The position numbers were made by a program, and so were the translations under genes. Of a DNA stretch of 64,000 bases, positions 31,940 through 41,190 are shown in pieces; positions within the stretch are counted from its first letter, which is position 1; the number at the start of each line of letters is the position of its first letter. The notes under the pieces were generated by a model that was not told the DNA's origin, searched no databases, and saw only the letters and a list, made by a program, of their open reading frames with translations. This DNA is from Podocnemis expansa. Lineage: Eukaryota; Chordata; Testudines; Podocnemididae. The stretch is taken from assembly GCA_007922195.1 (NCBI GenBank), contig ML682003.1, forward strand, positions 748,719 through 812,718. The letters run 5' to 3'.

Positions 31940-32640
31940 TTAAGATCAGAAAGGAGCATTTTCATCATCTTGTCTGACCTCCTGCATGATGCAAGCCACA
32001 GAACCTCACTTACCCACTCCTGTAATACACCTCTAGCTAATAACTAACTGAGTTTCTGAAGTCTTCAAATAACAGTTTAAAGGCTTCAAGGCACAGAGAA
32101 TCCACCAGACCATCTAGCAGCAAATGACTCGCATCTGTGCTACAGAGCAAGGCAAAACCAACCAACCAACCAAACCCCCCCCCCCAAACAAAGAAAAACC
32201 GGAACAAAAAACAAAACAAAAAAAAACAAAAAAGCCACAATGAAAGGACAACCCCCCCCCCCCAAACCCAGAGGGCCTCTGCCAATCTGCCCTGGTGGAA
32301 AATTGCTTCTAGACCCCAAACGTGGTGAATAGCTAGACCCTAAGCATGTGGGCAAAATTTACCAGCCGGACACCAAGAAAGAAATCTCTGTAGTAACTCA
32401 GAACCCATCCACTCTAATATCCCATCAGAGGCCACTGAATGTCTTTACTCTTAGTTATCAAAGATCACTTAATTGCCAAATTAGGCTGTCCCATTGTATC
32501 ATCCCCACCATAAACTTATCAAGAGCAAACTTTAGTTCTGTGATTTTATACAAGTCACTTAATAAACACCGTGCCTCAGATTCTAGATCAGTGAATACCC
32601 AGCTTCCTCAGACAGCTGTGAAGAGTATTAGGTAACTGTG
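31940..32640 (-). mobile_element. CR1-related repeat with expanded simple sequence
   Basis: The tail portion reads AGATCAGAAAGGAGCATTTT, CATCTTGTCTGACCTCCTGC and CACAGAACCTCACTTACCCA. After an expanded C- and A-rich tract the repeat continues with TCTGCCAATCTGCCCTGGTG, CTAAGCATGTGGGCAAAATT and CAGAACCCATCCACTC. The order matches the copy at 29105. It is in minus orientation and non-coding. Confidence 0.75.
32152..32270. repeat. Simple-sequence tract: (AACC)n, C11, (CAAAA)n, C12
   Basis: Within the CR1-related copy, AACC units are followed by 11 C, CAAA/CAAAA units and 12 C (32252-32263). The sister copy at 29290-29320 has only a short A-rich run at the same place, so this is a local expansion. 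Confidence 0.85.
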
Positions 32641-32764
32641 CTTTCAAGTTATCAGTGGTAAGTATTATAGAAAGAGGTAAGAAACTGATTGTGCCTTACA
32701 CCGCAGCCACTACATAACTGCTCCTGCATCATCAGGAAGGATCCTGTAAGCTTAATTTTGCTCA

Positions 32765-32959
32765 ATAGAATAAACAGGGAGTCTGCTGGCCCTTTAAAAG
32801 ACTGACAAATTTATTTATTGCACGAGTCTTCGTGGTAGAAAATCCCATGAAATCGCCCCTGAAAGCTCATGCGATAAATGCATTTTTCTGTCTTTAAAAG
32901 TGCCTCCAGACTGCTTGTTTGTTTTGCTGAACTAGACTAAGATGGTTACCCCTTTGGAA
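32765..32959. mobile_element. Fold-back PLE miniature with 8-bp target duplication
   Basis: The left arm (32765-32850) is a diverged reverse-complement tail; the right arm reads CCTGAAAGCTCATGCGATAA, then TCTGTCTTTAAAAGTGCCTC, and ends GAACTAGACTAAGATGG, TTACCCCTTTGGAA. TTTGCTCA is repeated at 32757-32764 and 32960-32967, giving both borders. The hammerhead-like core is destroyed in both arms. Confidence 0.75.
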
Positions 32960-32967
32960 TTTGCTCA

Positions 32968-33890
32968 GGAGTTGGAGCAACTGAGCTTGTCCTTCATAAA
33001 AACATGCTAACCTCAGGGAAGAAAATCACTGTGAATCCTTTGCTATACACCACAGAGCAAGATAGAAATCTGTGTCCTACATACAGAAGTTTATTTTCTA
33101 ACAGCTGACGGCCAAGGTCTGAGGTGAGAGCATTTTCCCACCTAGGCTCATTACCAATCAGCTCTTTAATTACACCCAGTGAAGAAGTAATGCAAAGTGA
33201 TGTTCTGGAGTTTGTCCCTAATTAAAAAACACAGTATTTAAAACCTGCTTGATACCCTTTTGCTGAAATGTTTAATCTGTAGGAGAAAGAGTCTCTGAAG
33301 CCTTGATTAATAACAGGACCGAGTGCTCCACAGCTGAAAATGCCAGGGTATTAAATTTCCCTGTCACCTAGTGTCCCTGTCTAATAGAGATCCTGGCAAT
33401 GTTACTTATGTGATAGTGTGGAGAGTAACTGAGGTATAAAGTTATAAGGCCCGAATGAGACAAATGATACTAATTCTCCTGAAGACAAGGCTGATGTGGA
33501 TGTGGGCACTAATGTAATAAACAAGGTACCTGGGTAATTACATCATTAAATAAAATAAATGGCCTTCCCCTAAGAGTTATCTGTGAAATCTGATGCAAAG
33601 GGTAAGAAAGATGCATTGAAATCCCAGAAAATTACACAATATGTGAGCAATGAAAAACACACAGAAATGATCATCTTAAACAGAACTGCTCACCACCTAG
33701 AAATCTGAGACCTATTCTTAGTAAAATGTATTTGAAAAAGCCAATGAATTTTATAAAGGGAAAACATGGGATGATTCTAACTGAAAGTTTCAGTTGGGTA
33801 GCGTGTAAAATCACACAGATTGCTATAAGTCTGTGACACTCTTCCAAGACTGTTTGTTTGCTAGCAGTCTGTGTCAGAACGGACCGAAAA
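32968..33890. promoter_or_regulatory. Single-copy block, possibly conserved non-coding
   Basis: Repeat-free sequence with homeodomain-like words, such as CAGCTCTTTAATTACACCC near 33157, CCCTAATTAAAAAACACAG near 33216, CCTTGATTAATAACAGG near 33301 and GGTAATTACATCATTAAAT near 33533. There is no convincing coding frame. The 116-codon minus frame at 33671-34021 lacks motifs and overlaps 5S-like sequence. Confidence 0.25.
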
Positions 33891-33904
33891 TATCCAGGAG
33901 CTGT

Positions 33905-33985
33905 ACCACTGGAAAGGTATGATCTTGGCTGCGCTTGTTTGGAGCTGGTTAGAACATAAATGGGAGACTTCCTAGAAAACATACG
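33905..33985 (+). repeat. 5S rRNA-derived fragment, SINE head or pseudogene
   Basis: Plus-strand blocks GATCTTGG, GCTGGTTAGAAC, ATGGGAGACTTCCTAGAAAA follow the order of the 5S rRNA 3' half (GATCTCGG, CCTGGTTAGTAC, ATGGGAGACCGCCTGGGAAT). Spacing is close but the segment AAGCTAAGCAGGG is diverged. It is too altered for a functional gene. A 5S-headed SINE of the AmnSINE/SINE3 type is the likeliest origin, inferred because two such pieces occur in the window without other rRNA context. Confidence 0.6.
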
Positions 33986-34745
33986 TGCTAAAAGTAAAGA
34001 GCTGACTTTACTTACTGCCACATGACTTTTCCCAAGACTATTTATTGCAAATCACATTACAACAAATAATCCCATGATGGTAATTTGGTACATAGGCCTC
34101 TCCTTACAGTAACAAACAGTCAGTCTGGCACCAAGTGAGCAAGCACTGTGCTTTCTTTTGGCTATGCGGGAAAATCAAAGTGATGACCATTCTGGCCATT
34201 AAAAATCCCCATTTTGTTCTGTGAAAGCTTGGGGGAGTTAATCCCAGTGCTTACCTCAGCATCCTGATGAGATTGCAAGATCTGACAATTTTGATGACTT
34301 CCTGTAGTTTCTTTCCTTCACCTCCTGTTCTAAACTGTGTGCTAATAAATAAATAAATACCAATTTCCAACCCAAGAGTCAACTATATTTCAATGTTATG
34401 TGTTGTGATTTCCATGCACAGAACCAGTCAATGATCTGTTTAGGTGAAGGAAATGCTATGAGTGTAAAATAAATGACTATTTCTCTAATAGTAGCAGTGA
34501 CGGTAGTACCCAAGTAAACAGAGTTCCATGTGTGACTGACCAAAGAAAATAGAAAATATTTTAAATACTGTGTTTTTACAGAGGTTGGTGTTACAGGGAA
34601 AAGGTTAGTTGAACTGTATGTTCTTTGGTGCAGAGAGCACATAGTTTTAGCTGTATTGTAAGGTGAATTATTGATAGCTGATGGGGGAAAGGATACACTG
34701 GATAAAGCAGGTGTGTTATACCAATTTAGATGAAATAAGAGGCTC
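33986..34745. other. No gene; unclassified sequence
   Basis: If the 5S-like piece heads a SINE, its body should extend into the first few hundred bases here, but I cannot recognise it. The minus frame at 34379-34747 has no motif. Confidence 0.4.
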
Positions 34746-34748
34746 AAA

Positions 34749-35125
34749 GGCTGTGTTCACACAACAGAGGTTGTTTCGAAATAAGGTTTTGGCTGTTTAC
34801 ACGACGCACAGTTGTTTCGAAACAAGTTAAACCTAGCCTGTGGGCGAAACAACGCCGTGCGAACGTGTTGTTTCAAAAACAACGGTGGTTTCGAAATGAC
34901 TTGTTTTGAACCAACCGTCGTCTGAACATGTTGTTTCGAAATGATGGTGAGTTGTTTCGAAATAACTGTTGTCCGGAATTGCTATTTCGATTCTGGCTTT
35001 TTTTCCTTATTTCGAATTAACATTCTGTTAATTCGAAATAGGTTGTTTCGAAATAAGCGTTATTTCGATATACGGTTGTTTCGAAGCAACTGTATCGAAA
35101 TAACCGGCTGTGTGAGAACACAGCC
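34749..35125. mobile_element. TIR element B, TTTCGAAA-word type, 377 bp
   Basis: It begins GGCTGTGTTCACACAACAG and ends CTGTGTGAGAACACAGCC, and is flanked by AAA on both sides (34746-34748 and 35126-35128). The interior is built from about ten copies of TTTCGAA or its close variants, usually as GTTTCGAAAT, in both orientations. Many CpG sites survive, which suggests a fairly recent copy. It shares the end structure of the other TIR elements here but has a shifted terminal sequence (GTGTTCACAC for ATGTCTACAC). An 89-codon frame across its right half is a by-product of the repeated word. Confidence 0.75.
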
Positions 35126-35128
35126 AAA

Positions 35129-36839
35129 GTGTCATGACTTTAACTGTGCAACATTACACAGTTTTAAACAAAGTGGGGAATTTGATATACAGAGAGCTAT
35201 GTGGACTTAACTACCATTATCAAATGAACTATAAAAATCCCAACAAACATTAGCAATTGATTGATTGGAAACAAGCAAAAAGAAAAGAATCAAAATGAAG
35301 TAAAATGCATTTAAACTGATTATGAAAATGAACCTAACCAATAGCTATCTAAGTCTGATTTTGAATATTGGTTGAAATCTCTTATTTAGTCAAACAGTCC
35401 TTGGTGGAGAAGAAAGGGCTTCATAGTATTCAACTGTCAGTTGGGAACAATAGTCATTTTGTTGCTGTAGACAGACGAAGAGAGAGAGGGAAGAGACAGG
35501 ATAGTAAAGATGAGGGAAGGCAGGACAGGTGGTCGTTCATGGATAATGCTTTGGGCTGACAACCACAACAGCTGTTGCACTGGACCCTGGTTCATCAACC
35601 CAATCCAGAATATCGTCTCGTTGGTCTGGTCAGTTTCCTTTCCTTCACTGGTCCTTCTTAGACAGGGCAGAGCTGGGTGGGTCACCTCATCCTGTTGTGT
35701 TGACAGTAAATTAGGCCTAATTTCCAACACACTAATTTTTGTTAATCAATTTCTGATCATCTTTTTTTGTTCTTGACTGTCAAGTCAAGCAGCCGTATCA
35801 GTAGATGCTTTGCTTAAATTAATGCAGTCTCACACCTATAGACCTCTACCCACTTTTCATCACACAGGTTAACAATTAAAGTAGGTTTGCAAGGCCCCAA
35901 TTATTACAACAAAGTGATGAAGGGCAGCTGTTTAGACACTACCATGACTGGAGAATTTCAGCATACTTTCTGATGAATATTAGTCCAAATCACACAACTG
36001 CTAGACATTATGGACCAACCACTCTGAATGATTCAGCTGTGTGTTTAGAAGAGGCCTCTTGTTGGGAAAAAAGAAATCTTTTAGCAAAGATAAGCTGGGA
36101 TGCTCACCTTCAGAGCTTGATTTGCAGACAAATGCCTCAGTTGACCTGCATAACACACTCACCCATTCTCTGCCCAGCTCTGTAAATTCCTATCATTCAA
36201 GAATAAGAAACATATTCTGCTAAATAAATAAGGAAAATTAAATAAAAAAAATATTTCCCTTGGATTTTGCTGAACCCATTTAATATAAAGTGAGTTTTAT
36301 GTAGGCAAATTCATTTGCAGTTCTTCATTTCAATTTTCATTGTAAGTCTTAAATCAATGTCAGATCAAAGGCTGAAAATATTCCACTGAATGGTTATTAC
36401 ATTTTTTTCTTCTTCTCTTTTTTCTCCGATCATTTTATACACAAATCAGCTGGAAACATGGCTAGTGCTTAAGACATCTGAGTACATGAAAAGCAGAGTA
36501 ATTCCACAGATCAATGCAATGGAGAATTAACATCAGAAGTTATTGACAACAAAAAGAACTGACTGAGAGGGATGGAAATTCTAGCCATCTTGACTCTGAA
36601 CCTAGCTTCAGCAAGTAATTGAGCCATTTAGGGGGACAAAATTTTGTAAAAAATGCTTTCTTTGCTCAGTGATATAAACATGGTGTAAATCCTTCACTCA
36701 TTACACAGGCAAAATTCCTACTAGCTTCAGTGAGAGTGTCATCTGAGTGAGCAGTCAATCAGAGGCTATGGAATTAGTGGGAGATAAAGACACTGAGTTT
36801 GAGTCTGAAGTTGGGATATTGGGCGGAGATTTTCAAAAG
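35129..36839. other. No gene; unclassified sequence
   Basis: About 1.7 kb with no recognised element. Overlapping frames at 35437-35776 on both strands are unlikely to be coding. Confidence 0.4.
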
Positions 36840-38165
36840 AGTTGAAATGATTTAGAAGCATCATGGACAAAATAAGTAAAGGGCAAGATGAAAGGGAGCC
36901 GAGGCACAGAGGGTATGTCTACACTTAGGATTAAATCTGAATTAATGACAATCAATTCGAATTCAATTAAGTGCATGGCCACACTTGTTTTCATCAATTC
37001 AAACCAAGGAACTCCTTAGTTTGAATGGAGGAAAGCTGACTTCAAAAGGATCAAACCTTGTTTGACTTTGAAGTTGTGGGCAATTTGAACCCAGTAGTTT
37101 GAATTGAGGCAGTGTGACCATGTCAATTCGAACTCACTGTTAGTTCGAATTGACATGGCTTGACCTTCCTCTCAAGGTGCATGGCACCCTGGAAGAAAGA
37201 CCAGCCCTATAGCACCTGGGGCCAGCAGCCCCAAAGGCGCCTCCACCACCACCCAGCTAGATCAGGCTGCGGGGCAATGGGGTTCCTGTCCCCTGGCTGG
37301 AGAAGGAACCCCCAGGTGCTGCTTCACCCCTGCTAGCCAGCACGGGGAAGGGATCCCCGCGCAGGCTTGGGGCCATGCTCCCTGAGCTCGGGGACAGGAT
37401 CCTCAGGCGCAGGGAGAAGGGATCCCTGCACCAGGCTGGAGCCCTGCTGGCTGTGCGTGGAGATGGGACCCTGCACTGGGCTGGAGCCCCACTGGCCATG
37501 CATGGGGGTCCCACCCCTGCTCACAGCCAGCAGGGCTCCAGCCCAGCACAAGGGTCCTTTCACCGTGCGGCAGGCAGAGCCGGAGCCGCACGCAGAGGTC
37601 CCTGTCCTGAGCCCGGGGAGCGCAGCTCCAGCCCAGCGTGGGGATCCCTTACCCACACTAGCAAGCTAGGCACCAACCTAGCGTGGGCTCCCTTCCCCAC
37701 CCGGGCAGCACAAACCCCTTCTCCCCATGCCTGGTCAGAGGAAAACATCACCTGCCAGGCTCTAGCCTTCTGAACCTGGCATGGGGGAAAGCATCCTCTG
37801 ACCAGGTCTAGCCGCGCCGGGGCTAGAGCTGGGCAGGGGATGCTTTTCCCTGTGCCAGGCTAATTGCACTGCAGCCTGGCAAGGAACTGGGTGGTGGCAG
37901 CGCCACACTTTCCCTAGTGCCCCTCCTCCATTTCAAATTAGCAAGCCGAGTCCATGGACATTGGAGTTTCTAGTGTGGCCGTGCTAATTCAAATTGACTG
38001 AATTCGAACTAATAATTATTAGTTCGAATTCTGTCAGTTTGAATTAACACTTGAACTGTAGACATAGCCAGAGAGATTAAGGGACTTTCCTAAGAGCATA
38101 GTGAAAGATTGTGGCACAGTCTGGTGATGGAAACCAGAACTCCAATGTCCAGTCCGCTCAGTAAC
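36840..38165 (-). repeat. MIR fragment split by TIR element C
   Basis: The left part ends GGGAGCCGAGGCACAGA at 36910 and the right part starts AGAGAGATTAAGGGACTT at 38070. Joined with one AGA removed they give GAGGCACAGAGAGATTAAG, the normal MIR reverse-orientation core. Right-hand phrases AGCATAGTGAAAGATTG and GGAAACCAGAACTCC continue the MIR. This defines the empty site of the inserted element. Confidence 0.75.
36911..38069. mobile_element. TIR element C, AATTCGAATT-word type with GC-rich interior, 1159 bp
   Basis: The ends are GGGTATGTCTACACTTAGG and GAACTGTAGACATAGCC with a perfect 3-bp duplication AGA. The outer parts hold many AATTCGAATT / AATTCAATT words, as in element E at 48717. Between about 37195 and 37945 lies GC-rich DNA unlike the AT-rich outer parts, with repeated GGCTGGAGCCC, GGGATCCC and CTGGCCATGC phrases and a perfect 22-base inverted repeat (37434-37455 and 37522-37543). 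Long frames in this interior on both strands reflect GC-richness and show no transposase or host domain. Confidence 0.8.
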
Positions 38166-39241
38166 TCTGAGTTCTTCTCGTAAAAGACATTCTTTTCCTG
38201 CAAAAAGGATGTAATTGAAAGATTCAAGGATTTGGCATCTGAGTTTGCAAGGATGAAATAAACTAAGCTATTTCTAATGCAAAATCTGTTTGCTCTGAAC
38301 TGTGATCTTACATTTAATCCTTTCACAAGTTCATGTTCTGAACACAAGTGAGCTCTGCATGATAAAAGCTACTTCAATGAGAGACTAGTTGAGGTTGATT
38401 CTTGAGCTTCTCAGATATATTCATTTGCACTTATAAAAAGAAAGTGTTTCTCAGGTCAGAAAATAGAATGCAGCCATGTCAAGAATACTTTATCCTACTG
38501 TTTGCTTCTTTGATTCCTGGGCATGAATTTCACAAACTTTTCCATTTATAGATTCTGTAACTTTCCCTGAAGATACAGTGCAGATATTATCAGTGAGATG
38601 CTCTCCATGAAGTCAGTGATTTGGAAAAAAGATTTTCTACCTCTCAGATATTCTTCATAGAGGCTACATTTCTGGATGGCTGCAGAAGCTTAAATAAAGC
38701 AAAGGAGACTGTCAGAATTACAGGCTCTCTGCTTCTAATAATGGTGAGTGTCATTAAAAATGGAGGGTTCCAATTTGCAGATCATTACAACACATTTAAG
38801 GCCACCAGGCTCCTTAAATTCTAATACTTTTTGCCACAAACAATTGCTGTAAGACACCAAATGAAAGAAACTGGATTTTACAGATTAACTTGAAGTTCTA
38901 GTTAAATAAGAATAATGGAAACACCATATATTTACAACACACACCCTTCTTTTTAAGATCTCAGTAGGCTTTCCAAACCATGGCCCAGATCATTTCTCAA
39001 AATGGCACTACCCATTGGACCACCAACAGTCTTAACAGGGCTGAAAGCCATTAACAATACATTGCCTCACACTGGCAATGGAGAACTGGGTGTAACTCCT
39101 TGAGGACAGGCAGTGCTTGAAAGTTTCCTAGCATGCAAATAATCAACATCATGTGGGAATCTATCATGTCTTGGGAAACACAAAAGAGGCTAAATCATCT
39201 GTATATGCTACAGGCACCTCAGAGATGCCTGGCCTAAGCTC
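38166..39241. other. No gene; unclassified sequence
   Basis: About 1.1 kb with no recognised transposon or exon. Confidence 0.4.
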
Positions 39242-39244
39242 TCT

Positions 39245-39758
39245 GGCTATGTCTACATTTCATTGTTAAATCAATTTAACTTAAATTGCTCTAATTAAAT
39301 CAAAATTAAAACCATTAAATTGAATTAAGTTAAATCAATTTAACATGGCCACACTAGAAACCCAAATCAAACTAGCATGTTCATGGACAGGATTTGCTAG
39401 TTCAATGTGGAAAAGGCACCACGGCAGATGTGGCAAGATGGCCCCTAAGAAGGGCCGTGCCCCCACCCAATATATAGAAAGAGGAAGGCATGCTGGAAGG
39501 AGAAGGACAAACCATGTTAAATCAAAAGAACAGTTATTTTGATTTAACATGGCTACAGTGGGTTATTGCCAACTCATAAGATCAAAATAACCCTTGTTTT
39601 GATTTTAAGGCAGGTTTTACCATTTGATATAACCTTTCCTTATTTTGAACTTAGGGAGGCCCTTAGTTTGATCTAAGGAAAGCCAGTGTAGCCTTTCACT
39701 ACTTTAAATCAATTTAATCATCAATATTTCAATTTAAAGTGTAAATGTAGACACAGCC
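39245..39758. mobile_element. TIR element D, AAATTGATTTAA-word type, 514 bp
   Basis: It starts GGCTATGTCTACATTTCATT and ends AATGTAGACACAGCC, flanked by TCT (39242-39244) and TCC (39759-39761). The interior word is TTAAATTGATTTAA or a variant. It shares the CATGGCCACACTAGAAA module and the phrase CATGGACAGGATTTGCTAG with element E, so the two are related despite different words. No coding potential beyond chance. Confidence 0.75.
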
Positions 39759-39786
39759 TCCATCTCAGAGTGGTAGCCCACATTAT

Positions 39787-39802
39787 ATGATGATGATGAT
39801 GC
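39787..39802. repeat. (ATG)n microsatellite
   Basis: Five tandem GAT/ATG units. Confidence 0.85.
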
Positions 39803-40418
39803 AGTCAAGAGAACTCTAGGTCTGCACTCTGTTCCACTCCTCCTATGGAAGTGGAGCAGAAGAGCTCCATTTCCCACAATGCACCCAGGCAAGGAAAGGA
39901 AAAATTCTGCCCATGTGTTGATAATAAATGGTTATTTAAAAACAAGGAGAAGTCAAATAATGCTTTCTTCATAGAGTAATCTAAAATTTTCAGTTTTTTT
40001 CTGTCATGTGTTGAATTTTCATCTTCTGCCAGTTACTGAGTTAACATGTCACTGGAGCCTCTTAAAGGCTAAAAAATTTAAGAGCAAATTACAGAATATA
40101 GCTCAAATTTAAACTGTTCATTACAAATTCTAACTTGGAAAGATTCCTCCAGAGTAGGCCTTGATCATTGGTTATCACTCACTTTGTATTAGCAAAGAGA
40201 ATGAAAGGTTCTAAGGCAGCCTAAAAATTCAGAACAATATATATAGTACTTAGAAAGCTCCATGACCAACTGATCGCAGTTTTTTTTTTCTTTTACTAAA
40301 ACCTACAGCATCCTGCCAAGTTGGGCACTCCTGTGTCATATTATGCAGAAACAGGGATTACATTTGAGAACAGTGGCCACCATATAGATAACACTTTGGA
40401 ATCCTCCAGAAAGATGTT
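39803..40418. other. No gene; unclassified sequence
   Basis: No recognised element in about 600 bases; a T run lies near 40280-40290. Confidence 0.4.
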
Positions 40419-41190
40419 CATAGAATTGTAGAAAGTGGAAGGGCCCCTGAGAGGTCATTGAGTCCAGTCGCCTGCAAGCAAGACAGGACCAAATACCATC
40501 TTAAACCATCCCTGACAGTGGCTTGTCTAACCTGTTCTTAAAAACTTCCAGTGACAGAGATTCCACAATTTCCAAAGGGATAGCCGTGTTAGTCTACTCC
40601 AGGAAAAAACAAACAAACAAACAAGGAGTCACGTGGCACTTAACAATCTGCCCAGGCAACTTATTCTAGTAGTTAATCACCCTGAGAGTTAGGAATTTTT
40701 TCCTAATGTCCACCCTGCCTCTCCCTTGTCGTAACTGAAGCCCATTGCTTCTTGTCCCATCATCGGCAGTTAAGGAGAACAATTTTTCTCCCTCCTCTTC
40801 ATAACAACCTTTTAGGTTCTTGACGACTTTTATCATATCCTCTCTCAGTCTCCCGTTTTCCAGACTAAACAAACCCAGCTCTTTCAGTCTTCCCTCATAA
40901 GTCAGCTGTTCCAGATCACTAATAATTTGTGTTGCTCTTCTCTGAACTTTCTTAATTTGTCCACATCTTTCCTGAAATGAGGCACCCAGAACTGGACACA
41001 ATACTTCAGTTGAGCCCTAATCAGCATGGAGTAGAATGAATTACTGCTCGCGTCTTACTTACAGTACTCCTGTTCATACATCCCAGAATGATGTTAGCTT
41101 TTTCTGAAAAAGGATTACACTGTTGACTCATCTGTAGCTTGTGGTCTACTATGACACTCAGATCCCTTTCTCCAGTACTTTTTCCTGTGA
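40419..41190 (-). mobile_element. CR1 LINE fragment interrupted by a PLE piece
   Basis: In minus orientation, from the tail (CATAGAATTGTAGAAAGTGG, GAGAGGTCATTGAGTCCAGT) to the C-terminal reverse-transcriptase-flanking region. The translated minus strand at 40666-41001 contains GQIKKVQRRATQIISDLEQL, YEGRLKELGLFSLENGRLR and NLKGCYEEEGEKLF, which is the CR1 C-terminal part, open over 111 codons. Upstream, GERDLSVIVDHKLQMSQQCN is in another frame. A PLE end interrupts the copy at 40573-40642. Confidence 0.9.
40573..40642. mobile_element. Short PLE end inserted in CR1
   Basis: CAAAGGGATAGCCGTGTTAG, TCTACTCCAGGAAAAAAC, an (AAAC)n run and GGAGTCACGTGGCACTTAA are a 5'-truncated PLE end in reverse orientation. 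ACAATTT (40566-40572) and ACAATCT (40643-40649) are the target duplication, differing at one base. Confidence 0.75.

Noticed and set aside
34941..35210. 89-codon frame rich in RNRLFRNKRYF-like repeats
   Set aside because: It is the translation of repeated TTTCGAAA words in TIR element B and crosses the element border.
35437..35776. Opposed frames of 88-97 codons
   Set aside because: Mutually overlapping on both strands with no motif; shadows of each other.
37333..37773. Several 100-130-codon frames on both strands in GC-rich DNA
   Set aside because: Stop codons are rare in GC-rich repetitive sequence; overlapping frames on both strands and the transposon context argue against a gene.
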